Positions 1 to 5,534 of a stretch of DNA of 7,384 nucleotides are shown in pieces. Position numbers and translations under genes: made by a program. The notes below the pieces were generated by a model. The model saw only the letters and a list, made by a program, of their open reading frames with translations. It was not told the origin of the DNA and made no database searches. The stretch comes from Candidatus Luteimonas excrementigallinarum (GTDB lineage Bacteria > Pseudomonadota > Gammaproteobacteria > Xanthomonadales > Xanthomonadaceae), in NCBI GenBank assembly GCA_019115725.1, contig DXCY01000217.1, positions 1 to 7,384 of the forward strand. Direction: 5' to 3'. The stretch's first letter is position 1. Each line of letters begins with the position of its first letter.

Positions 1-1472
1 TGACGCAGACCAAGTTCGACATGTTCGGCGGCGGCGAAGCCGGCGAGCTGCAGCTCTACTACCAGTGGAAGGGCAGCTATACGCTGGATCAGGTGTCCGA
101 CGAGGTGGCGCGTGTCGAACGCTACCTGGACGAGAACCGCGAGCGGTTCCGTATCACCCAGGTGTATTCCTGGTTCGGCGAGCAGAGCGATGCCGGCACC
201 ATGATCACCCTGGAAGACAGCGTGCGCGATACCCGCCCGATCGCCGAGGCAATCAGCGCCGACCTGCCGGAATCAGCCCGCGCCGAGATCGGCGTGCGCG
301 GCAGCGGCGAGCAGGGCGGGGGCCTTGGACAGAATGTGCAGGTGCAGCTGGTGGGCGACAGCATGGAAGTGCTGCGCACCATGGGCCAGGAACTGGTGCC
401 GATCCTGGCCCAGCGACCGGAGCTGCGTGATGTGCGCGTGGACGCCGGGGACCGCACCAACGAGCTGAACGTGCGCGTGGACCGCGAGCGTGCCGCCGCC
501 TTCGGCTTCACCGCCGAGCAGGTCTCGACCTTCGTCGGCCTAGCGCTGCGCGGCAGCCAGCTGCGCGAGTTCCGCCGCGGCGATACCGAGGTGCCGGTGT
601 GGGTGCGGTTCGCCGGCGCGGAGGAGTACAGCGCCGAGGACATCGCCACCTTCACCGTGCGTGCCCCGGACGGGCGTACGGTGCCGCTGCTGGCCATGGT
701 CGATATTTCCATCGACCCCGCCGCCAACCGGATCACCCGCAGTGACCGCCAGACCTCCCTGGCAATCCAGGCCAACCTGGGCGGCGAAGCCACCATGGCC
801 GAGGCCCGCGCCGCGATGGTGCAGACCCTGGACGCGGTGGCGTTCCCGGCCGGATACGGCTACAGCTTTGCCGGCAGCGGGTTCGAGGAAGACCAGCAGG
901 CCATGGGCCAGATGATGTTCAACCTGCTGCTGGCCATCGTGATGATCTACGTGGTGATGGCCGCGGTGTTCGAATCGCTGCTGTTCCCCTCGGCGATCAT
1001 GAGCTGCGTGCTGTTCTCGATCCTGGGCGTGTTCTGGCTGTTCTGGGCCACCGGCACCGCGTTCACGGTGATGGCCTTCATCGGCATCCTGGTGCTGATG
1101 GGCGTGGTGGTGAACAACGGCATCATCATGGTTGAGCACATCAACAACCTGCGCCGTACCGGCATGAACCGCACCGATGCGCTGGTGGCCGGCAGCCGGG
1201 AGCGCCTGCGCCCGATCCTGATGACCATGGGCACGGCAGTGCTGGCGATGGTGCCGATCTCACTCAGTGAGACGGTGGTGCTGGGCGGCCTGGCCTATTC
1301 GCCGATGGCCCGCGCGGTGGCCGGCGGGCTGGCGTTCTCGACCGTGGTCAGCCTGCTGTTCCTGCCGACCATCTACGCCATCCTCGATGACCTGGCCAAC
1401 AGCACCCGCCGCGTCATCCGCCGCGCCCGCACCGGTCCGGTGGGAGCGCGCCCCGCGCGGGAAGGCGCGTAA
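1..1472 (+). CDS. RND-family efflux pump permease subunit, C-terminal part (5' truncated by window edge)
   Basis: Inner-membrane proton-driven RND transporter (ACR_tran family), the pump component of a tripartite efflux system. The reading frame is open at the left edge (first complete codon at 3) and shows the last 489 residues of a protein normally about 1,000-1,050 long. Visible residues 1 to about 300 are the second periplasmic porter/docking loop. The membrane helices that follow are at about 306-328, 331-351, 355-380, 401-421 and 439-462, matching TM8-TM12. Family signatures include the TM10 motif GVVVNNGIIMVEH (367-379) and RLRPILMTMGT at the start of TM11. The lysine found in TM10 of AcrB is replaced by Asn371, as expected of the 'VVNN' subgroup. 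The protein ends in a short basic cytoplasmic tail. Substrate cannot be inferred; the adaptor and outer-membrane partner would lie to the left. The stop codon is 4 bp from the stop of the convergent TraB-like gene. Confidence 0.95.
   Translation, partial: TQTKFDMFGGGEAGELQLYYQWKGSYTLDQVSDEVARVERYLDENRERFRITQVYSWFGEQSDAGTMITLEDSVRDTRPIAEAISADLPESARAEIGVRGSGEQGGGLGQNVQVQLVGDSMEVLRTMGQELVPILAQRPELRDVRVDAGDRTNELNVRVDRERAAAFGFTAEQVSTFVGLALRGSQLREFRRGDTEVPVWVRFAGAEEYSAEDIATFTVRAPDGRTVPLLAMVDISIDPAANRITRSDRQTSLAIQANLGGEATMAEARAAMVQTLDAVAFPAGYGYSFAGSGFEEDQQAMGQMMFNLLLAIVMIYVVMAAVFESLLFPSAIMSCVLFSILGVFWLFWATGTAFTVMAFIGILVLMGVVVNNGIIMVEHINNLRRTGMNRTDALVAGSRERLRPILMTMGTAVLAMVPISLSETVVLGGLAYSPMARAVAGGLAFSTVVSLLFLPTIYAILDDLANSTRRVIRRARTGPVGARPAREGA
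1447..1469. repeat. GC-rich inverted repeat at the 3' end of the RND gene
   Basis: The arms cgcgcc (1447-1452) and ggcgcg (1464-1469) are perfectly complementary and enclose the self-complementary octamer ccgcgcgg. The element sits in the last coding codons, directly before the TAA stop. No T-run follows on either strand, so it is not a standard intrinsic terminator. It could still stabilise the mRNA end or slow polymerase between the convergent genes. It may also be chance in such GC-rich DNA. Confidence 0.35.
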
Positions 1473-1476
1473 ACAG

Positions 1477-2685
1477 TCAGGACATCAGCCGGCCGGCGAT
1501 CAGCAGGCCGGCGACCCAGACGCCCAGGCTCGAGCCCATGTTGGTCAGGATGAAGTTCAGCAGGGTCCGCGAGACCCGGTTGCGGTACCAGCCGCGCAGG
1601 CTGCCGGCATCGTCGCGCAGGGCGAGGAAGTCGCCGTAGGCGGGCTTGCGGAAATGGGCCTCGATCAGCCCGCTGAACAGTCCCGGAGACACGCCCGGCG
1701 GACGGAACGGTTTGAGCGGGGCCGAGATCGCCGCCGCGATCACCCCCAGCGGATGTCCCGCGGCCAGGATCGTGCCCAGCGCGGCGAAACCGGCGGTGAT
1801 CATCACCCACTGCGTCACCAGCTGCCGGCCCACATCCACGCCGCCCTGCCAGTAGCCCCAGCCGATCATCGCCAGGATCAGCACCATGATGGCGGTGCCG
1901 ATCCAGCGCATGCCGCGGGCAGGCGGCACGTGCTCCAGTCCGTCGAGGGTTTCCTGCGGACGCCCCTGGTCCTCGGCCAGATGGCGTGCCAGGCCGGCCA
2001 GGTGTCCGGCCCCCACCACCGCCAGCACGTCCCTCGATCCGGATGGCACCTGGCGCAGGCGCGCGGCCATGTAGCGGTCGCGCTCGCTGATCACGCTTTC
2101 ATACAGGGCAGGGCTGCTCTGGGCGAACTCGCCGAAGGTGGATTCGAGAATGTCGCCCTGCTTGAGCTTCTCGATCTCCTCCTCCTCCATCTCGTCGCTG
2201 CTGAGCAGGCCCGCGAACAGGCCGCTGGCCAGCTTCATCTTGCCCAGGAAGCCGAGGCTGCCCGATGCGCGGCGGAACGTCAGGCCCACGTCGCGGTCGA
2301 TCAGCTCCAGCGCCAGGCCGCGCTCTTTGGCCACGGCGGCCGCGCGCTTCAGTTCCGCGCCGGGCTCGATCCCCAGCTGCTCCGCCAGGCGGCGCTGGTA
2401 GGCAGCCAGGGCGAGATTGGCGGCGAACATGGCCACGCGGCCCTTGCGGATCACCTGCACCAGGTCGAGCCTGGCCAGCGAATCGGGATTGGTGAGGGCC
2501 TGCATGCGGGCCTGGTCGAGCTCGACGGCCACGGTGTCGAAACCACCGGTTTCAATCGCATCCTCGACCGCATCCACGCTGGCGCGGGACACGTGGGCGG
2601 TGCCCAGCAGCGTGTAGCGGACACCGTCGCGCTCGACGACGACATGCGGCTGCTCCTGCCACAGCGAGGGCTTGGGATCTGTCAT
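1477..2685 (-). CDS. TraB/PrgY (TraB/GumN, TIKI-like) family membrane protein
   Basis: A 402-residue protein of the TraB/PrgY family. The family is named for the enterococcal pheromone-shutdown proteins and is distantly related to the animal TIKI metalloproteases. No substrate is known for the bacterial chromosomal members. The N-terminal domain (about 12-235) carries the two GxxH motifs expected of this superfamily: GTAH at 28-31 and GAGH at 225-228. It also has a conserved acidic site (VAVELD, Glu55) and an acidic EMEEEE stretch (165-170). The C-terminal part has hydrophobic segments at about 261-280, 288-325 and 375-400, so the protein is likely anchored in the inner membrane. I chose the ATG at 2685 (MTDPKPS) because it begins after the aguB stop and matches the expected length. 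The frame stays open upstream to 2781, but that would overlap aguB by 67 bp. It is the last gene of the minus-strand aguA-aguB operon, 29 bp after aguB. No strong Shine-Dalgarno is visible. Confidence 0.88.
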   Translation of the reverse strand: MTDPKPSLWQEQPHVVVERDGVRYTLLGTAHVSRASVDAVEDAIETGGFDTVAVELDQARMQALTNPDSLARLDLVQVIRKGRVAMFAANLALAAYQRRLAEQLGIEPGAELKRAAAVAKERGLALELIDRDVGLTFRRASGSLGFLGKMKLASGLFAGLLSSDEMEEEEIEKLKQGDILESTFGEFAQSSPALYESVISERDRYMAARLRQVPSGSRDVLAVVGAGHLAGLARHLAEDQGRPQETLDGLEHVPPARGMRWIGTAIMVLILAMIGWGYWQGGVDVGRQLVTQWVMITAGFAALGTILAAGHPLGVIAAAISAPLKPFRPPGVSPGLFSGLIEAHFRKPAYGDFLALRDDAGSLRGWYRNRVSRTLLNFILTNMGSSLGVWVAGLLIAGRLMS

Positions 2686-2714
2686 GGATTGGCTGGGCCT
2701 GCTTTCGGAGGTAT

Positions 2715-3599
2715 TCAATCGATGTAGCGGCGCAGCAGATCGCTGTAGGCGTCGATGCGACGGTCGCGCAGGAACGGCCACCAGCGGCGCACGTCTTCGC
2801 TGCGGGCCAGGTCGATCTCGGCCAGCAGCACTTCCGGATCGCCGCCGGCCTCGGCCAGGAATTCACCCTGCGGACCCAGCACATGGCTGTTGCCCCAGAA
2901 GTCGATACCCGAGGCGCCCAGCGGTGAAGCCTCGTGACCGACGCGGTTGCAGCTCAGCACCGGCAGCCCGTTGGCCACCGCATGGCCGCGATGGCTGATG
3001 ATCCAGGCGTCGCGCTGGCGCTGCTTCTCGGCGTCGTCGTCATTGGGATCCCAGCCGATCGCGGTGGGGTAGAGCAGCACCTCGGCGCCGGCCAGCGCCA
3101 TCAGGCGCGCGGCTTCCGGATACCACTGGTCCCAGCACACCAGCAGGCCGAGGCGGCCAACCGAGCTGTCGATCGGGGTGAAGCCCATGTCGCCCGGGGT
3201 GAAGTAGAACTTCTCGTAGAAACCCGGGTCGTCGGGGATGTGCATCTTGCGGTACTTGCCCAGCAGGGTGCCGTCGCTTTCCAGTACCACCGCGGTGTTG
3301 TGGTACAGGCCGGGGGCGCGGCGCTCGAACAGCGAGCCGACGATGACGATGCCGTGCTGCCGGGCCATCGCGGACAGGCGCTCGGTACTCGGGCCGGGGA
3401 TGGACTCGGCACGATCGAACTCGTCCACCGATTCGTGCTGGCAGAAATACGGGCCGTTGTGCAGTTCCTGTAGCATCACCAGCCGCGCGCCGGCGGCAGC
3501 AGCCTCGGCAACGCGGGTCTCGATGACGGCGAGGTTTTCCTCGGCGTCGCCGTGGTTGCGCTCCTGGATCAGCGCGACGGGAAGGGTCTTGTTTTTCAT
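2715..3599 (-). CDS. aguB: N-carbamoylputrescine amidase
   Basis: Hydrolyses N-carbamoylputrescine to putrescine, CO2 and ammonia in the cytoplasm, the last step of the agmatine route to polyamines. The 294-residue protein is a full-length nitrilase-superfamily (carbon-nitrogen hydrolase) enzyme. The Glu-Lys-Cys catalytic triad is visible: Glu45 in LQELHNGPYF, Lys118 in GKYRKMHIPDD and Cys155 in GRLGLLVCWDQW. The flanking motifs HNGPYF, FYEKFYFTPGD and the LLVCWDQWYPEAAR block are characteristic of AguB rather than of general amidases. It follows aguA after 54 bp and precedes the TraB-like gene by 29 bp, all on the minus strand, indicating a single operon. No Shine-Dalgarno precedes the ATG. 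A TACAAT box lies 8 bp upstream of it, leaving open an additional internal promoter giving a leaderless message. Length and motifs show no truncation. Confidence 0.96.
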   Translation of the reverse strand: MKNKTLPVALIQERNHGDAEENLAVIETRVAEAAAAGARLVMLQELHNGPYFCQHESVDEFDRAESIPGPSTERLSAMARQHGIVIVGSLFERRAPGLYHNTAVVLESDGTLLGKYRKMHIPDDPGFYEKFYFTPGDMGFTPIDSSVGRLGLLVCWDQWYPEAARLMALAGAEVLLYPTAIGWDPNDDDAEKQRQRDAWIISHRGHAVANGLPVLSCNRVGHEASPLGASGIDFWGNSHVLGPQGEFLAEAGGDPEVLLAEIDLARSEDVRRWWPFLRDRRIDAYSDLLRRYID

Positions 3600-3606
3600 G
3601 CGGCGT

Positions 3607-3612
3607 ATTGTA
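3607..3612 (-). promoter_or_regulatory. possible -10 box just upstream of aguB
   Basis: On the minus strand the hexamer TACAAT (4 or 5 of 6 matches to a sigma-70 -10 box, depending on the consensus used) ends 7 nt before the ATG of aguB. Transcription would start at about 3600-3599, on or next to the start codon. No recognisable -35 lies 16-18 bp further upstream, where the sequence is GC-rich hairpin. The call is weak, resting on one box plus the absence of a ribosome-binding site. Confidence 0.25.
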
Positions 3613-3627
3613 GGGCGGGCAGCGGAT

Positions 3628-3647
3628 TGCCGCGCGAAGGCGCGGCA
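3628..3647 (-). repeat. perfect 8-bp stem-loop in the aguA-aguB gap
   Basis: The arms tgccgcgc (3628-3635) and gcgcggca (3640-3647) are perfectly complementary with a 4-nt loop (gaag on the plus strand, cttc on the transcribed minus strand). It occupies most of the 54-bp gap between the aguA stop and the aguB start. The bases downstream in the direction of transcription are aatccgct, with no U-run. It is therefore better read as an mRNA-stability or partial-attenuation element than as a terminator. Confidence 0.6.
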
Positions 3648-3653
3648 GAAGCT

Positions 3654-4706
3654 TCAGAGATCGACGCTGCCTTCGGGCATCTGCATGGTGAGGCAGTGGA
3701 TGCTGCCGTTCTGCCAGACCAGGGCGCGGGCCGGAACCGGAACGATTTCGCGGCCGGGGAAAGCCTCGGCCAGCACTGCGGCCGCAGCCGGATCGGCGGG
3801 ATCGTCATAGGCGGGCACCAGCACCGCGTCATTGAGGATCAGGAAATTCGCATACGAGGCGGGCAGGCGCCGCTCGCCGTCGAGTACCGGCGAAGGCCAC
3901 GGCAGTGCGAACAGCCGGTACGGCGCGCCATCACGGGTGCGCATCGCGGCAAGTTCCTGCGCCATTGCCTGCAGCTCGGCGAAATGGCCGTCGGCCGGAT
4001 CGTCGCAGGCCTGGTAGACGATGGCATCCGGCGCGGCGAAGCGGGCCAGGGTATCGATGTGGGCATCGGTGTCATCGCCCTCCAGATAACCGTGCCGCAG
4101 CCACAGGAAGCGATCCTGCCCCAGCCATTCCCCCAGGCGCGCCTCCAGCTCCGCCTCTGACAGCGTGGGATGGCGCTCCTGCAGGCAGTGCAGGGTACTC
4201 AGCAGCGTACCGGAACCATCAGTCTCAATGGCGCCACCTTCCAGTGCAAAATCAATGGATTGCACGACATTGCTGCCAAAGATTCCAGATGCGTGCAACT
4301 GTGCGACCAGGCGGTCATCCCGCTCCGCACCGAATTTTCCGCCCCATCCGGTGAAGCGGAAATCCAGCAGGCGGAACCCCCCGTCTTCACTCAGGGCGCC
4401 TTCACTCAGGGTGACTGGGCCGGTGTCGCGCAGCCAGGTGTCGTCGTATTCCACTTCCACGAAGTGGACCCGGTCCATATCGATCCGGGCCGATGCCAGA
4501 CGTGCGCGGGCGTAGGCTTCCACGTCGGCATCGGCAATACACACGATCGCGGGCTGGAAGCGGGCAATCGCCGCCACCAGCTCAACATAGCTGTCTTCGA
4601 TCTCGCCCAGCCGATCGGCCCAGTCGGTACCGGCGTGCGGCCATGCAAGCAGCACCGCGGACTGTGGCTCCCACTCGGCGGGGAAACGCACCTGACCTGG
4701 GGTCAT
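3654..4706 (-). CDS. aguA: agmatine deiminase (agmatine iminohydrolase)
   Basis: Converts agmatine to N-carbamoylputrescine and ammonia, supplying the substrate of AguB encoded just downstream. The 350-residue protein fits the family (porphyromonas-type peptidylarginine deiminase/agmatine deiminase, PAD_porph). Visible signatures are the N-terminal FPAEWEPQSAVLLAWPH (8-24), WLRDTGP with Asp94 (91-97), FRFTGWGGKF (117-125), LEGGAIETDGSGTLL with Glu156 (155-169), DDTDAHIDTLARF with His216 and Asp218 (211-223), and the C-terminal GSIHCLTMQMP carrying the catalytic cysteine Cys338. It starts 3 bp after the stop of the small exported-protein gene. It has no clear Shine-Dalgarno of its own, so translational coupling to that gene is likely. 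A deiminase with Glu, His, Asp and Cys all in place is expected to be active. No nearby regulator such as aguR is visible in the window. Confidence 0.96.
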   Translation of the reverse strand: MTPGQVRFPAEWEPQSAVLLAWPHAGTDWADRLGEIEDSYVELVAAIARFQPAIVCIADADVEAYARARLASARIDMDRVHFVEVEYDDTWLRDTGPVTLSEGALSEDGGFRLLDFRFTGWGGKFGAERDDRLVAQLHASGIFGSNVVQSIDFALEGGAIETDGSGTLLSTLHCLQERHPTLSEAELEARLGEWLGQDRFLWLRHGYLEGDDTDAHIDTLARFAAPDAIVYQACDDPADGHFAELQAMAQELAAMRTRDGAPYRLFALPWPSPVLDGERRLPASYANFLILNDAVLVPAYDDPADPAAAAVLAEAFPGREIVPVPARALVWQNGSIHCLTMQMPEGSVDL

Positions 4707-4709
4707 GGA

Positions 4710-5072
4710 TCAGCGGATCGCCGGCTTGGGGCCGGTTTCGTTGGGAGTGGCCTGGTTGAGCACCGCGTTGACCACGCGGTCACGCTCGAAATATACGGTG
4801 AACTGCGGGTACACCCAGCGATTGATCGCCGGCCACTGGCTCTTCTGGCCACCGCGCGTATCCAGCCGCTCGCTGGGCTGTCCGAACCGCTGTTCCACCT
4901 GGTGCATGCTCATGCCGCGCTCGGGCAGGGCGACCTGTGTCTGGGCTTCGACACGCTCGATCAGCAGCACATCGGCCGAGGCGGTGCCGGCCATGGCCAG
5001 CAGGATGGCCGTCGACAGGGCCAGCGCGATACGCGGCCGGGCGACACGTTGGAAATGAATGATGCGGTTCAT
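4710..5072 (-). CDS. small exported protein of unknown function, BamE/SmpA-like pattern
   Basis: A 120-residue protein with a clear Sec signal peptide: basic N-terminus (to Arg14), hydrophobic core at about 16-29, and a signal-peptidase I site after Ala33 (TASA|DV). The mature form is about 87 residues. There is no lipobox cysteine, so it should be soluble in the periplasm rather than a lipoprotein. The mature sequence has the pattern GMSMHQVEQRFGQPSE (53-68), then WVYPQFTVYFERDRVV (86-101). This resembles the small alpha/beta fold of SmpA/OmlA/BamE-like proteins, though I cannot assign the family firmly. The start is supported by a strong Shine-Dalgarno (GGGGAGGA, 5081-5088) 9 nt before the ATG. 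It is the first gene of the aguA-aguB-traB-like operon, 3 bp before aguA, so it is co-transcribed and probably coupled to it. A role in polyamine metabolism is inference only. Confidence 0.85.
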   Translation of the reverse strand: MNRIIHFQRVARPRIALALSTAILLAMAGTASADVLLIERVEAQTQVALPERGMSMHQVEQRFGQPSERLDTRGGQKSQWPAINRWVYPQFTVYFERDRVVNAVLNQATPNETGPKPAIR

Positions 5073-5081
5073 GGCGCGATT

Positions 5082-5110
5082 CCTCCCCTCGATAAGAGCG
5101 GCCGATTGTA
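5082..5110 (-). promoter_or_regulatory. probable promoter (-10) and RBS of the exported protein-aguA-aguB-traB-like operon
   Basis: The minus-strand hexamer TACAAT (5105-5110) would place transcription start near 5098. That gives a leader of about 26 nt containing the ribosome-binding site GGAGG (5082-5086), 9 nt before the ATG at 5072. No good -35 is found at 16-18 bp. The location fits, because the rpmJ terminator ends just upstream and a fresh start is needed here. Confidence 0.42.
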
Positions 5111-5146
5111 AGCAGAAGCGGCGGGAGCGCGCCGTTTTTGCCTGCC

Positions 5147-5181
5147 GGAAAAGAATCGGGGCCGCATTTCTGCGACCCCGA
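5147..5181 (-). terminator. intrinsic terminator of rpmJ
   Basis: Read on the minus strand, bases 5181-5156 form an 11-bp stem with a single G-U wobble, closed by a GAAA (GNRA) tetraloop. The stem is followed directly by the U-rich tail TTCTTTTCC (5155-5147). The geometry is that of a strong Rho-independent terminator. On the plus strand the wobble becomes a C-A mismatch and no T-run follows, so it acts on minus-strand transcripts. It separates rpmJ from the downstream polyamine operon. Confidence 0.85.
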
Positions 5182-5224
5182 ACTCACAACCGGCCGGATG
5201 CGGCAGGGCCGCTCGGCGCGAAAC

Positions 5225-5350
5225 TCAGCGCTGACGCGCCTTGAGACGCGGGTTGGACTTGCAGATCACGAAGACCTTGCCGCGACGGCGAACGACCTTG
5301 CAGTCGCGGTGGCGGGTCTTCGCCGACTTCAGGGAGGACAGGACCTTCAT
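5225..5350 (-). CDS. rpmJ: 50S ribosomal protein L36 (bL36), 41-residue two-cysteine type
   Basis: Smallest protein of the large ribosomal subunit, binding 23S rRNA. The 41-residue sequence begins MKVLSSLKSAKTRHRDCKVV and ends KSNPRLKARQR. It keeps only Cys17 and Cys30 and lacks the CxxC...C...H zinc ribbon of the 37-38-residue form. It thus belongs to the longer zinc-independent type, like E. coli YkgO. In xanthomonads, as far as I recall, this is the normal chromosomal copy rather than a zinc-starvation paralogue. The Leu of NPRLK replaces a Phe I would expect in related sequences. The start at 5350 is set by an AGAGG ribosome-binding site (5357-5361) 6 nt upstream. The gene is a single transcription unit with its own candidate promoter and terminator, divergent from cmk. 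Confidence 0.97.
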   Translation of the reverse strand: MKVLSSLKSAKTRHRDCKVVRRRGKVFVICKSNPRLKARQR

Positions 5351-5373
5351 GACGAACCTCTGAAAATTGGAGC

Positions 5374-5390
5374 GGCGGAAATAAGCCGCC
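5374..5390. repeat. short inverted repeat at the rpmJ promoter
   Basis: ggcgg (5374-5378) and ccgcc (5386-5390) flank a 7-nt AT-rich loop. The repeat sits between the candidate -10 box and the ribosome-binding site of rpmJ, overlapping the predicted start of transcription. It could be an operator or part of the leader fold. Five base pairs of GC are easily met by chance here. Confidence 0.3.
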
Positions 5391-5391
5391 A

Positions 5392-5420
5392 ATCGTAGCG
5401 TTTTTCTGGATCGGGGGCAA
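5392..5420 (-). promoter_or_regulatory. candidate sigma-70 promoter of rpmJ
   Basis: On the minus strand there is a -35-like TTGCCC (5415-5420), a 17-bp spacer and a -10-like TACGAT (5392-5397), four of six matches in each box with ideal spacing. The start of transcription would be near 5385, giving a leader of about 35 nt. No AT-rich palindrome resembling a Zur operator is visible, which fits constitutive expression. Confidence 0.45.
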
Positions 5421-5451
5421 GAGGGAGTTTTGCCGGACTTCCCGTCCGCCC

Positions 5452-5513
5452 GTTGGGCCGGCATCCGGGGCGGCCGATGGCGCCGCGGCGGGCATTACAC
5501 TTGCCGGCCCGAC
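5452..5513. repeat. 12-bp inverted repeat between rpmJ and cmk
   Basis: gggccggca (5455-5463) and tgccggccc (5502-5510) are exact 9-bp inverted repeats. The pairing extends outward to 5452 and 5513 (12 bp, one T-G wobble) around a 38-bp GC-rich centre. The centre contains a possible cmk -10 box, TACACT (5496-5501), with no good -35. The element may be a DNA-level operator, or a leader stem if transcription begins further upstream. Confidence 0.5.
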
Positions 5514-5534
5514 CCCGCCAATGATGCCGCATCC

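Noticed and set aside
122..1234. Several minus-strand open frames opposite the RND gene
   Set aside because: They are shadows of a well-supported transporter. One is a His-rich frame typical of the antisense of membrane-protein codons.
1267..2727. 486-codon plus-strand open frame crossing the RND end, the TraB-like gene and the aguB stop
   Set aside because: It is antisense to a convincing TraB-family protein. Its translation is low-complexity (His, Gln, Ala, Arg-rich) with no recognisable domain, typical of GC-rich shadow frames.
2686..2781. Upstream in-frame ATG extending the TraB-like protein by 32 residues
   Set aside because: It would overlap aguB, adds non-conserved Arg/Ser-rich residues and has no ribosome-binding site. 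The ATG at 2685 gives the expected length.
3628..3647. aguA-aguB hairpin as an intrinsic terminator
   Set aside because: There is no U-run on either side in the direction of transcription, and an essential partner gene follows directly.
4170..5111. 313-codon plus-strand open frame opposite aguA and the exported-protein gene
   Set aside because: The opposite strand has AguA with all catalytic motifs and a protein with a signal peptide and Shine-Dalgarno. This frame has no conserved motif or ribosome-binding site.
5430..5534. Upstream in-frame ATG extending Cmk by 35 residues
   Set aside because: The added stretch is Gly/Arg-rich, precedes the conserved N-terminus and covers the intergenic inverted repeat and promoter region.
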